From: Bacteroidota bacterium
Lineage (GTDB): Bacteria > Bacteroidota > Ignavibacteria > Ignavibacteriales > Ignavibacteriaceae
Direction: 5' to 3'
DNA: 64,000 nt
NCBI GenBank assembly: GCA_021815405.1
Contig: JAKAGV010000018.1
Coordinates: forward strand, 62,001-126,000
Below the pieces are notes generated by a model that was given only the letters and a program-made list of their open reading frames with translations, was not told the DNA's origin and made no database searches. This document shows, piece by piece, positions 23,595 to 31,648 of the stretch (within the stretch, counting starts at the first letter, position 1; every line of letters begins with the position of its first letter). A program made the translations under genes and the position numbers.

Positions 23595-24401
23595 TTATTC
23601 TTTATATCCCACTACAGTAATACTAAAAATTCCTTTTAAATTTTCTTTATATTCTTTCAACCCTTGTTCAGTAAGATATTCTTTCAATAATTCTCCAGGT
23701 AATTCAATCTTCTTTGCCTTTTTTATTTCGATATCTTTGAATCCCGCATTTTCTATTTTTTGAAGATACTCATCCTGCCGCAATGCTCCTGATACACAAC
23801 CCGCATAAAGTTCTGCCGATTTCTTTAATTCTTCTGTCATTTCTCCATGTATCACTACATCGGAGACACAAAAATGCGCGCCGGGTTTAAGAATTCTGTA
23901 AATTTCTGCAAACGCTTTTTGTTTATCCGGAACAAGGTTCAAAACACAATTACTGATTACGACATCAGCAGTATTGTTGTCAATCGGCATTGCTTCGATT
24001 TCGCCAAACTTAAATTCAATATTTGAATAACCCGATTTTTCTTTGTTCTTATTTGCCTTATCAATCATCTCTTCGGTCATATCAATTCCGATTACTTTTC
24101 CTTTCTCTCCTACAATTGACCGTGCAACAAAAACATCGTTACCGGCGCCGCTGCCAAGGTCAACTACTGTATCGCCTTTTTTTATTCCGGCATATTCGGT
24201 CGGCATCCCACAGCCAAGACCAAGGTCAGCATCTGCAACGTATCCATTCAGATTAGAATAGTCATCTTGAAAAACTGTGTAATCACTTTTATCCGGTGTA
24301 CAACAACTTGTGGGTCCGCAGCATCCAGCGCTACCGGCGCTTTTAGCAATCTCGCCATATTTGTTTTTAACTATTAACTTGATTTCTTCCGGTGTATTCA
24401 T
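23595..24401 (-). CDS. arsM: arsenite methyltransferase
   Basis: 268 residues. The SAM-binding motif is DTVVDLGSGAGNDVFVA. The three cysteines that bind As(III) in ArsM are in place: C64 (GLGCGMPTEY), C152 (ISNCVLNLVPD) and C202 (YAGCVSGALR). Near the N-terminus there are also CC pairs in SAGCCGPTSCCTPDKSD, common in this bacterial subgroup. It methylates arsenite using SAM in the cytoplasm. It is 22 bp downstream of its own arsR, apart from the main ars operon, and may feed the ArsP-like permease at 10961..12061. Confidence 0.94.
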   Translation of the reverse strand: MNTPEEIKLIVKNKYGEIAKSAGSAGCCGPTSCCTPDKSDYTVFQDDYSNLNGYVADADLGLGCGMPTEYAGIKKGDTVVDLGSGAGNDVFVARSIVGEKGKVIGIDMTEEMIDKANKNKEKSGYSNIEFKFGEIEAMPIDNNTADVVISNCVLNLVPDKQKAFAEIYRILKPGAHFCVSDVVIHGEMTEELKKSAELYAGCVSGALRQDEYLQKIENAGFKDIEIKKAKKIELPGELLKEYLTEQGLKEYKENLKGIFSITVVGYKE

Positions 24402-24423
24402 GGTTTAATCCTTTCGTTTATTT

Positions 24424-24741
24424 TTAACAATTACAAATAATTGAATATAATTTATCCATTTCTTTTTTTGCTTTGATAAGAGTTTTATTATTGATGCAAT
24501 AACAAACTTTTGGTCCGTCTATCTCGCCATCAATTAAACCTACCCGCTTTAATTCTTTCAAATGCTGCGATACAGTTGATTGCGACAACGGAAGCTGTTC
24601 AACAATGTTTCCCACCATACATGAATTCATTGAAGTTAATATTTTAAGAATTCTAATTCTTGCCGGATGAGCCAATGCCTTGGCAATATCCGCCAGCCAC
24701 ATATCTTCTTTCGTAAATTCTTCTTTCTTTGAAAATGCCAT
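24424..24741 (-). CDS. arsR: ArsR-family regulator of arsM
   Basis: 105 residues. Winged helix with [17 protein letters not shown] and recognition helix [19 protein letters not shown]. The cysteines differ from classical ArsR: C41 alone at the usual CxC place, a CYC pair (C80, C82) in the wing, and CNC at the very end (C103, C105). A wing and C-tail site resembles other ArsR subtypes where metal-site cysteines have moved. GAGGA precedes the start and a palindrome lies at 24765..24780. Confidence 0.92.
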   Translation of the reverse strand: MAFSKKEEFTKEDMWLADIAKALAHPARIRILKILTSMNSCMVGNIVEQLPLSQSTVSQHLKELKRVGLIDGEIDGPKVCYCINNKTLIKAKKEMDKLYSIICNC

Positions 24742-24764
24742 TTTTATTAATTCCTCAATCGTTC

Positions 24765-24780
24765 ATCGTAAATATACGAT
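24765..24780. promoter_or_regulatory. operator and promoter of the arsR-arsM unit
   Basis: A perfect inverted repeat ATCGTA-AATA-TACGAT lies 23 bp before the arsR start. On the minus strand TTGACA lies about 21 bp upstream of TATATTTA, which falls inside the palindrome, so a repressor bound there would block the promoter. Confidence 0.65.
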
Positions 24781-24873
24781 ATATTTTCCTTTCATGTCAA
24801 TTGGAATAATTTTATCATTTGTCCCCATGATAAATATTACCGTCTTATTTCAAATAATTTTTCTGTAAGCCTC

Positions 24874-24921
24874 TTGACTTTAAAATTTAATTCTATATTT
24901 TTGTAAGTAAATGATTACATA
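24874..24921 (+). promoter_or_regulatory. promoter and TetR operator of the tetR gene
   Basis: TTG (24874..24876) and TATTTTTG (24896..24903) are 19 bp apart, a near-ideal Bacteroidota promoter. Directly after it is TAAGTAA-N4-TTACATA (24904..24921), one base short of a perfect 7-4-7 palindrome. The perfect version is upstream of the FmdE operon at 25551..25568. Confidence 0.75.
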
Positions 24922-24941
24922 TTTATTTTTAGAGATAAAAG

Positions 24942-25532
24942 ATGCCAAGAGAATCAACAGACGTAAGACAAGAACAGATTAAGAAAGCTGTACTTGAAAT
25001 AATCGCTGACGAGGGGCTGAACAATGTTTCTACCAGAAATCTTGCTAAAAGAATCGGCTTAACTGAAGGCGCAATATTTCGGCACTTCCCCACAAAGCGC
25101 GATATTATAAAAGGAATAATGGATGACGTGGCTAATGGACTTGTTGGGCAATTGCGCAGCATTGCTTTAAGCCCGGTAAAGGCTGAAGACAAACTGTTTG
25201 ATTTCTTGTGTAAGCATGTTACTTACCTCAAAGAAAATAGGGGCATTACTATACTTTTATTTTCCGAGGCGGCGCATCTTGGCGACAAGGAGTTAAAAGA
25301 TAAATTAAGTCAGATTTTATCCGAACAAAAGCAGCTCGTTTCTAAAATTGTTAAAGACGGAATAGCGGAAGGAGTCTGGGATAAGAATGTCAACGCTGAA
25401 GATATTGCCGTTATCTATATGGGCATACCTATAACATTTAATATTGAGCTGGTTTTAAATAAAAGCGGTTTGAACATGAATAACTTCTGTAAAAGAATGT
25501 TTGCTTTGATTTTGAGGTCATTAAAAAAATAA
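24942..25532 (+). CDS. TetR-family transcriptional regulator
   Basis: 196 residues. The N-terminal helix-turn-helix is IKKAVLEIIADEGLNNVSTRNLAKRIGLTEGAIFRHFPTKRDII, split as in all TetR proteins. The rest is the helical ligand and dimer domain (TILLFSEAAHLGDKELKDKLSQIL is like AcrR/SlmA-type C-domains). Matching palindromes before its own gene and before the next gene mean that it most likely represses itself and the FmdE-TauE-porin genes. The ligand is unknown. Confidence 0.9.
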   Translation: MPRESTDVRQEQIKKAVLEIIADEGLNNVSTRNLAKRIGLTEGAIFRHFPTKRDIIKGIMDDVANGLVGQLRSIALSPVKAEDKLFDFLCKHVTYLKENRGITILLFSEAAHLGDKELKDKLSQILSEQKQLVSKIVKDGIAEGVWDKNVNAEDIAVIYMGIPITFNIELVLNKSGLNMNNFCKRMFALILRSLKK

Positions 25533-25550
25533 AAAATTTACCCAATTATG

Positions 25551-25568
25551 TAAGTAATTGTTTACTTA
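25551..25568. promoter_or_regulatory. TetR operator before the FmdE operon
   Basis: A perfect 7-bp inverted repeat with a 4-bp centre (TAAGTAA-TTGT-TTACTTA), 24 bp before the FmdE start. It has the same half-sites and spacing as the site in front of tetR. Confidence 0.75.
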
Positions 25569-25591
25569 TCTTGATAGAAAGGAATGAAAAA

Positions 25592-26269
25592 ATGTCGAAC
25601 AATGAAAAATCTAAATTAACAAAATTTAATTTGCCGGAATGGACTTTCGAATTTCACGGGCACAGATGCCCTTTTATGCCCATTGGCTTTCGAATGGGAA
25701 CACTCGCATTAGAAAAACTTGGCGTAGGTAAAAGTTTTGACCATCAAATGCACGTATTTTCCGAAATGGGCGTTGGTCATCCACAAGGATGTATGCAGGA
25801 TGGAATCATGTCCGCTACCGGCGCAACCTTTGGAAAAGGCATGATTGAAAAACTTAATTACGGTAAAGTTGCCGCAATTTTTTGGTATCCAGGGAAAAAG
25901 GATGCTGTAAGGATATTTCTGAAAAATGAATTCCAGGATAAACTTGCGCCGCACGAATTCTTCAAATACCGAAAACAAGGAATCGAACCTTCCGGAATTC
26001 CAGAGGAAGTTAGGAAAGACATTATCGATATAGTTCTCAATGCAACAAATGAAGAACTATTTAATGTAACTATTCTTGAAAATTTCAAATACACTCCGGT
26101 TAAAGGTTCTTTCAATAAAGCTAAATGCGAAGTATGCGGTGAATATGTTTTTGAAAGATACTTGAGAGTTAAAGACGGAAAGAAGGTGTGCATCGCTTGT
26201 TCGGAAAGAGAATCAGAAGAAGCAATAATACATTTACCAAACTCGCTAATTTCCAAAAGCGCAAAATAG
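25592..26269 (+). CDS. FmdE-family protein with C-terminal zinc ribbon (copy 1)
   Basis: About 225 residues. The FmdE domain starts at FEFHGHRCPFMPIGFRMG, with the conserved HGHxCP, and continues through EMGVGHPQGCMQDGIMSATGATFGKG. The C-terminal part is a zinc ribbon (CEVCGEYVFERY...KKVCIAC). FmdE proteins are named from the formylmethanofuran dehydrogenase operon but their biochemical role is unclear. No such dehydrogenase is present. The ATG at 25592 is preferred over 25571 because AAAGGA precedes it. It is first in the operon, followed nine bases later by a TauE/SafE exporter, and has a paralogue at 30181..30783. Confidence 0.9.
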   Translation: MSNNEKSKLTKFNLPEWTFEFHGHRCPFMPIGFRMGTLALEKLGVGKSFDHQMHVFSEMGVGHPQGCMQDGIMSATGATFGKGMIEKLNYGKVAAIFWYPGKKDAVRIFLKNEFQDKLAPHEFFKYRKQGIEPSGIPEEVRKDIIDIVLNATNEELFNVTILENFKYTPVKGSFNKAKCEVCGEYVFERYLRVKDGKKVCIACSERESEEAIIHLPNSLISKSAK

Positions 26270-26278
26270 GAGTAGAAA

Positions 26279-27052
26279 ATGGATATTAATAGTGCGCTTT
26301 TAATGGCGGTAATTTTCTCTTTTATTCTTGCATTTATATTTTCAATGTTCGGGCAAGGCGGAGGTTCTGTTTACTCTCCCCTCCTTATTCTGCTCGGCTT
26401 CACGGTGTTAATTTCAACTTCAACTTCGTTAGTTCTAAACTTGATAACATCAATGTCTGCCGGTTATATATTTTATAAGAATAAAATGATTGACATGAAA
26501 GCATCTTTCATGTTTGTGCCGGGGATTGTTGTAGGCGCTTTTGCAGGCGGCTTTTATGCTAAGTATGTTAATGCAAATATATTGTTGTGGCTGTTTGTGT
26601 CATTTCTAATAATTCTTGGAGCAAGAATGATTTTAACATATTGGCAGAAAGGAAATGATACTGATGATGAGCCAATGCCGCAGCGTACTTTTGGAATGTA
26701 TGTGCTGATCGTAATTTTTAGTTTTGCGGTTGGAATTATCTCCGGCTTGCTTGGTGTTGGAGGCGGTGTATTGGTTGTTCCTTTTATGACTTACGTTCTT
26801 AAATATCCCACAAAGTCCGCAGCCGGTTCTTCGCATTTAATAATCTCATTCTCCGCGCTTGCTGGAATATTAGGACATGCAGCTAATCAACGGCTCGATT
26901 ATCCATTAATAATAATAGTCGGAATTGCTGTTCTTGTCGGTGGAAACCTTGGTGCAAGATTCAGTCTTAGGGTTAAACCGAAAATGATAAAAGCCGGACT
27001 CGGTCTAATAATGTGGGCGCTTGCTGCGCAAATCTTAATCAAACTAGTTTGA
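26279..27052 (+). CDS. TauE/SafE-family anion exporter (copy 1)
   Basis: 257 residues with eight hydrophobic segments in two homologous halves. Each half has the family glycine-rich turn: MFGQGGGSVYSPLLILLGF in the first and GLLGVGGGVLVVPFMTYVL in the second. TauE/SafE proteins export small sulfur-containing anions such as sulfite, sulfoacetate or thiosulfate. The substrate here is unknown. It is flanked by an FmdE gene and an outer-membrane porin gene on the same strand, forming an apparent cytoplasm-to-outside route. Confidence 0.9.
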   Translation: MDINSALLMAVIFSFILAFIFSMFGQGGGSVYSPLLILLGFTVLISTSTSLVLNLITSMSAGYIFYKNKMIDMKASFMFVPGIVVGAFAGGFYAKYVNANILLWLFVSFLIILGARMILTYWQKGNDTDDEPMPQRTFGMYVLIVIFSFAVGIISGLLGVGGGVLVVPFMTYVLKYPTKSAAGSSHLIISFSALAGILGHAANQRLDYPLIIIVGIAVLVGGNLGARFSLRVKPKMIKAGLGLIMWALAAQILIKLV

Positions 27053-27074
27053 AATAAATAATGGATGCTATAAA

Positions 27075-28085
27075 ATGAATATTAAACTTAGAGTAGCTAC
27101 TTCAATTTTTATAATTTTATTTTTTGCGCTTGGATTAAATAATTTGTTCGGTCAGTCTAACTCAAACAATGGATTTCCGAAAATAACTCCATTCATTAAT
27201 ATATTTTCGGATTTCAATAGTAATTTAAACTCCAACAACACTTTGGGTGGTTTTGAATTAACAAGAGCTCACCTTGGATTAAAAGCTTCTTTAAGCGATA
27301 ATATTGATGGAATCGTTTGCTACGACGCTACAAGCCCAAATGACGGCAGCAGATTAGATAGAACCGGATACCTTAAGCAGGCTTACCTTCGCTTTTATAC
27401 TAAACAGATTGCATTAAATTTTGGAATGATACCTCTTAAGCAAATGGACTTGCTGGAGAACTTTTGGGGACACCGATATGTTTATAGGTCTTTTCAAGAA
27501 CAATATGGCTTCGGTTACTTTTATGATTTAGGAACAACATTAGAATATAAACCTAGCGCGGAATTTTCTTTCGACGCCTCTTTTATGAACGGCGAAGGAA
27601 TTTTTTCTAATCAAAAAGATAATACGTACAAAGGCGGTTTAGGCGTAACTTATTTCTTGGATAAATGGCTCGTTGTTAGAGAATATGCTGACGTTACCGC
27701 CAAGTCGGCAACACAATCTACTCTATCTTCATTCATTGGCATTACGCCAGCTGAAAGCTTTTCTCTCGGCGGCGAATTTAATTACCAATGGAATAATAAT
27801 TATTTAATCAATCATAATTTTTACGGTTTCTCATTTTATTCAACTTATAACATTACAAATAAATATGATGTCTTTGCACGATACGACTACCTTAAATCGG
27901 ACAAGGTTGGTGTTAGTCTTACTGATTGGAATGAAAATAATGACGGTGAAAAAATAATCGTCGGCGCTGAATATAAAATTTTAAGCAATGTGAGATTTTC
28001 AGTTAATTATCAGAACTGGCTTCCATCTTTAAGTGAAGTTAAGAATATACAAAAATTGTACTTGGATTTTGAAATAAAATATTAA
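27075..28085 (+). CDS. outer-membrane porin, phosphate-selective-porin type (copy 1)
   Basis: 336 residues. Signal peptide up to FFALGLNNLFGQS. The mature part is a row of amphipathic strands typical of a 16-strand barrel (GFELTRAHLGLKASLSDNID, ALNFGMIPLKQMDLLENFWG) and ends YLDFEIKY, with a terminal aromatic as outer-membrane barrels need. The ELTRAHLGLKA and LNFGMIPLKQ blocks recall OprO/OprP-like porins. It follows the TauE gene by 22 bp and presumably lets the exported anion out, or admits it. Confidence 0.82.
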   Translation: MNIKLRVATSIFIILFFALGLNNLFGQSNSNNGFPKITPFINIFSDFNSNLNSNNTLGGFELTRAHLGLKASLSDNIDGIVCYDATSPNDGSRLDRTGYLKQAYLRFYTKQIALNFGMIPLKQMDLLENFWGHRYVYRSFQEQYGFGYFYDLGTTLEYKPSAEFSFDASFMNGEGIFSNQKDNTYKGGLGVTYFLDKWLVVREYADVTAKSATQSTLSSFIGITPAESFSLGGEFNYQWNNNYLINHNFYGFSFYSTYNITNKYDVFARYDYLKSDKVGVSLTDWNENNDGEKIIVGAEYKILSNVRFSVNYQNWLPSLSEVKNIQKLYLDFEIKY

Positions 28086-28120
28086 GGTTAATTTCATAGG
28101 AAAAAGTTTGGAGAAATAAA

Positions 28121-28290
28121 ATGGCACGGTTATCAACTAAAGATAAAGATCCCCGGGCATCCTTTGGTTTACCTTGCAATAATTCTGGAACCAATAGTTG
28201 AACTGCCTATACTTCTTATTTTATCCCGCTTATTGTTAGGATTAAAAACGCATTTGTGGAAGACTAAAACTTCAACACAAACGGTTTAAA
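28121..28290 (+). pseudogene. remnant of a membrane-protein gene
   Basis: Between the first porin and the second TauE there is a short region with a ribosome-binding site (GGAG) and ATG at 28121 that stops within 30 codons. A second frame (28152..28290) reads HPLVYLAIILEPIVELPILL and ends LGLKTHLWKTKTSTQTV. It looks like the C-terminal helix and tail of a permease after a frameshift. The parent family cannot be named. Confidence 0.35.
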
Positions 28291-28330
28291 TGAAATTAAA
28301 ATAAAAAGTAAAATATAAGGATAAAAATTT

Positions 28331-29092
28331 ATGTTAAACATTGCTCATTTAATTGCACATATAGTAAACTTTATTGCCGCCTTGCTGTTTGGAATGCTTG
28401 GTGTTGGCGCTGCACCGGTGTTTATTGTAACATTGCAGTCGCTTGGCTTTGCAACGGTAGCAACAGTTTTTCCGATTGCAATACTTCTAAATGGAGTAAA
28501 CAGCGGATTTGCGCTAATTCCATTTTCACGAGGTAAAAGTGTTGACTGGTCTAACGGCAGCATCTTGTCAATACCGGCTGCGGTGTTTTCATTTTTAGGC
28601 GCATATTTAGCTGCTTACGTACCGGTTCATATTTTGCTTTATGCATTAGTTATAGTGCTGGCAATTCTTGGCATTCGCACATTAATAATGGTAAAAAGAA
28701 AAGAACCGGAAGAAGATCCTGATAAAAAGAAAATAATGACTATCGGAATTCCGGCAGCTGCTTTTGCCGGTTTCTTTGGCGGATTGTTGGCAGTCGGAGG
28801 CGGAGGAATACTTGCGCCTTTTCTATTAATTATAGGTTACAAAATGAAGAAGGCTGCGGGCACTACTGCGCTGGTAGCAACAGTTGCAAGCTTTGCAGGC
28901 TTTCTTGGTTTTGCTGCACATGCCAATATTCCCGTCGTTTTCCTAATTGAATCGATTGTTATTATATCAGTTGGTTCAATACTCGGCGCTCTTTTAGCCA
29001 TGAAAATTGCAAAGCCTTCATGGCTTAGACTCATATTGGGTATAATAATTTTAATTTCGGCTTTAAGAATGTTCGTTATGCTGATTAAATAG
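28331..29092 (+). CDS. TauE/SafE-family anion exporter (copy 2)
   Basis: 253 residues with about eight hydrophobic segments. The two half-repeats carry LLFGMLGVGAAPVFIVTLQ and GGLLAVGGGGILAPFLLII. It is diverged from copy 1 (26279..27052), so the duplication is old or the two were recruited separately. It is followed by its own porin gene and then an FmdE gene, so the same three families are present again in a different order. Confidence 0.9.
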   Translation: MLNIAHLIAHIVNFIAALLFGMLGVGAAPVFIVTLQSLGFATVATVFPIAILLNGVNSGFALIPFSRGKSVDWSNGSILSIPAAVFSFLGAYLAAYVPVHILLYALVIVLAILGIRTLIMVKRKEPEEDPDKKKIMTIGIPAAAFAGFFGGLLAVGGGGILAPFLLIIGYKMKKAAGTTALVATVASFAGFLGFAAHANIPVVFLIESIVIISVGSILGALLAMKIAKPSWLRLILGIIILISALRMFVMLIK

Positions 29093-29121
29093 AAAGAAGA
29101 TTAACAATGAGAGAAATTTAT

Positions 29122-30123
29122 ATGAAAAAGAAAACTTTACTTAAAATGATTATTGTGATTTTATTAATTATTATGTCTGATGCCGCTACTTTTGCCCAGC
29201 AAAAAGTAAACTGGAACGGCTATTTACAATATCGTTTTTCAGATAACTATTTGAACCAAACTAATTTTTCTGTAAGAAGAGCTAAGTTTTGGGTTGATGG
29301 ATTACTTCCCGCAGATGAAGGAAATTGGAGTTATAAACTGCAGGCAAATTTTCTTCAGCAGGTTAAATTTCAATTTCTACTCCAGGATGTATTAGTAAGT
29401 TATAAGATAAATAATTTTGAAGTTACCGCCGGACAGTTTGTGCCGGACTTCAGCTTGCAAAGAAAACAACCCGATTACTCTATCCCTCTTGATGAAAGAG
29501 CAGATGTTGTCAATGCACTTGTTCCAGGCGCAGAAACAATGGCAAGAGACATCGGTATTGAACTAAAATTAGCTGATAATAAAACCGGTTCTTTTAGCTT
29601 TGGTTTCTTTAACGGAAACGGCGCTAATACAGTTTCAAACCAAAGGAACTTCCTTTACGTGAACCGCGGCAGTTTGTTCCTTTTGAACAACTCAAAATCC
29701 AAGTTGGAATTAGGTTACAATCTTTCCTACCGGGACGCTCACGATTTACAATTCACCAAAATATTTGGGAATAATTTTTCTTTTTCCGGAAATGATTTCC
29801 GTTTCGGTTTTGAAGGAAAATTAAATCTCGGCAGCTTTGAACTGCAGTCGGAATATATTCAAGCTAATCTCGGAGCCAAAAAAGCTCACGGATATTATGC
29901 ACTTGCCGATTATCTATTTGCTAAAAAGAATTTAGTTACGCTTTCAGTTGAACAATATAATGACTTAAATCCTTCAACGGTTGATGATCCATGGTATGTA
30001 GTTGGTTATTCATACTTAATAAAAGGAAATGATATTAAGCTTTCTTTAGATAACAAGTTTCAGTTTGCATCAAATAAAACTAATGCATTAACAACTTTGC
30101 AAATTCAATATTTCTTTAATTAA
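29122..30123 (+). CDS. outer-membrane porin, phosphate-selective-porin type (copy 2)
   Basis: About 333 residues. The start at 29122 (MKKKTLLKMIIVILLIIMSD) gives a normal signal peptide cleaved near ATFAQQ and has GAGAG before it; an ATG at 29107 in the same frame is possible. The mature part is barrel-like (GYLQYRFSDNYLNQTNFSVR with the RRAKFWVDG block, then FEVTAGQFVPDFSLQRKQP) and ends LQIQYFFN. The Q-F-x-P-x-x-x-Q motif resembles phosphate-selective porins. It probably pairs with the TauE gene just upstream. Confidence 0.82.
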   Translation: MKKKTLLKMIIVILLIIMSDAATFAQQKVNWNGYLQYRFSDNYLNQTNFSVRRAKFWVDGLLPADEGNWSYKLQANFLQQVKFQFLLQDVLVSYKINNFEVTAGQFVPDFSLQRKQPDYSIPLDERADVVNALVPGAETMARDIGIELKLADNKTGSFSFGFFNGNGANTVSNQRNFLYVNRGSLFLLNNSKSKLELGYNLSYRDAHDLQFTKIFGNNFSFSGNDFRFGFEGKLNLGSFELQSEYIQANLGAKKAHGYYALADYLFAKKNLVTLSVEQYNDLNPSTVDDPWYVVGYSYLIKGNDIKLSLDNKFQFASNKTNALTTLQIQYFFN

Positions 30124-30138
30124 TAATATGTTCAAATA

Positions 30139-30162
30139 GATTCCCGCTTTCGCGGGAATGAC
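30139..30162. repeat. single palindromic hairpin of the MITE family
   Basis: A perfect 24-bp palindrome (GATTCCCGCTTT and its complement-type continuation CGCGGGAATGAC) just before the second FmdE gene. It is the internal hairpin of the MITE-like family found alone. Confidence 0.75.
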
Positions 30163-30180
30163 AATTTAGGAGAAACAAAA

Positions 30181-30783
30181 ATGACAAATCCACAAGAATG
30201 GTTAGAATTCGGACAAAAATTTCATGGACACAAATGCCCTGCAATGCCGATGGGCTTAAAAGTAGGCGCCGCCGCAATGAACGCTCTCGGCGTTGAAAGA
30301 GCTAAAGACGGACAAATATTAGCATTTGTAGATCTTGGTGAAAACCACTGCGCTACATGCTATGCAGATGGTTTGCAAGTAATTATGGGAACAACTTTCG
30401 GTAAAGGAAACATAAAGAAAACTCATAAAGGTAAATGGGCAGTTACGCTTGTTGACAGAGCATCTGGCAAAGCAGTTCGTGTTACACCAAAGGCGGAAGC
30501 AATGCTTCAGAATAAGCAATCGGCATTTTTCAAAGATTACAGAGAAAAAGGAATTCCCGCAAGCAAAGTTCCAGCAGAGGTTGTTGATCCTTTGATTGTA
30601 AATGTTATGGCGGCTCCAAATGAAAGACTTCTGAATATCTCAAAAGTATTTGATTACAAACTTGAACCTCACAGCGATAACTTTAATGGCTTTGTCTGCG
30701 ATGAATGCGGCGAGATGACGGTTGAAAGCTATGGCAGAATTAAAAGCGGTAAGCACGTTTGTATTGACTGCGCTGCGAAATAA
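30181..30783 (+). CDS. FmdE-family protein with C-terminal zinc ribbon (copy 2)
   Basis: 200 residues. The FmdE domain begins FGQKFHGHKCPAMPMGLKVG and continues DLGENHCATCYADGLQVIMG with TTFGKGNI. The zinc ribbon is CDECGEMTVESYG...KHVCIDC. TTTAGGAG precedes the start. It is about a third identical by eye to copy 1 at 25592..26269, with the same domain order, and is 25 residues shorter. It follows the second porin gene and precedes the interrupted helical gene and the two-component system. Confidence 0.9.
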   Translation: MTNPQEWLEFGQKFHGHKCPAMPMGLKVGAAAMNALGVERAKDGQILAFVDLGENHCATCYADGLQVIMGTTFGKGNIKKTHKGKWAVTLVDRASGKAVRVTPKAEAMLQNKQSAFFKDYREKGIPASKVPAEVVDPLIVNVMAAPNERLLNISKVFDYKLEPHSDNFNGFVCDECGEMTVESYGRIKSGKHVCIDCAAK

Positions 30784-30795
30784 AAAATTATGTCA

Positions 30796-30877
30796 TGGAA
30801 TAATGGAGTGTTGGAGTAATGGAATAATGTCTGAAAAAAATCTGGGATTTGAATTACTCCAATATTCCATTACTCCA
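30796..30877. repeat. 25-bp inverted repeat (stem-loop)
   Basis: Arms at 30796..30820 and 30853..30877 are complementary at about 22 of 25 positions and are built from repeated TGGAATA/TGGAGTAAT units. This forms a long hairpin directly after the second FmdE gene, where it may act as a terminator. Confidence 0.7.
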
Positions 30878-30930
30878 TTTTCTATGTTAATAATGAACTA
30901 TTTCAATTAACTAACAAAAGGAAAAATAAA

Positions 30931-31629
30931 ATGAAAAATCTAAGAGTATTATTATTGGCGGTTGTTTTAATAACTGTTTCTCTATTTGCTCAAACGCAAT
31001 TCGATAAAGATGCTGCAGTATTTCACAAAAAAGCAATCATGGTATGTGGAATAATGAAAACGGCAGATCCAAATGCAGAACAAGTTTCTAAATTAATTTC
31101 TTCAGCCTCGGAAGAACTAAAAAGTTTAACGCAATAGTATAAAGACAACCCTCCCGCTGAATATAAAAAAGACCCCTTGTGGAAATCTTATTTTGAAGAC
31201 TGGGCAGATAATTTAACATTAGTTAAAACATTTGCAGACCAAAAAAATTACAAATTAGTTTCAAAATACTGTAACACATTTTGCCAGATATTTGTTAGAA
31301 TGCATAAGAATGACGGAACGACAGATTTAACCGATTTGCTGTTCACGCTTAACATGCAATTAAAACTTACAACCGATATTTCTAATGCAGGCAATGTAAA
31401 AGGTGTAAAAGAAAATATTGGGATGTTAAAAAATATGCTAAAGAATACTTCTGCAAAAGTTAAAAGTTCAAACAATAAAAATATTGAAGAGATGTATTCT
31501 CCGCTTTATAAAACAGCACAAAGTTTAATAAAGGCGCTGGAAGATTCTGATTCGCAAAAAGCTAATTCATTATATTCGTCTTTTATGAAAGATTTTCCTA
31601 AATTGTTTATGGCTTCTACTTCAATTTAG
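30931..31629 (+). pseudogene. secreted helical protein, frame interrupted by one TAG
   Basis: The frame begins with a signal peptide (MKNLRVLLLAVVLITVSLFA) and runs 68 codons to TAG at 31135..31137. The same frame then continues without another stop to 31629 (YKDNPPAEYKKDPLWKSYFE...), giving about 232 codons in all. The parts read as one helical-bundle protein with C..C-like pairs (KYCNTFCQIFVRMHKN), vaguely like a cytochrome c'-type bundle but without CxxCH. The family is not recognised. Either one point mutation inactivated it or the TAG is read through. AAAGGA precedes the start. Confidence 0.65.
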
Positions 31630-31648
31630 ATTAAAATAATCTAACTCA

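Noticed and set aside
25592-30783. Formylmethanofuran dehydrogenase / methanogenesis, suggested by FmdE
   Set aside because: No Fmd or Fwd subunits or other C1 genes are present; FmdE domains occur in many non-methanogens.
31135-31137. TAG as a pyrrolysine codon
   Set aside because: No pyl genes are visible in the window and the protein is not a methylamine methyltransferase; a point mutation or sequencing error is simpler.
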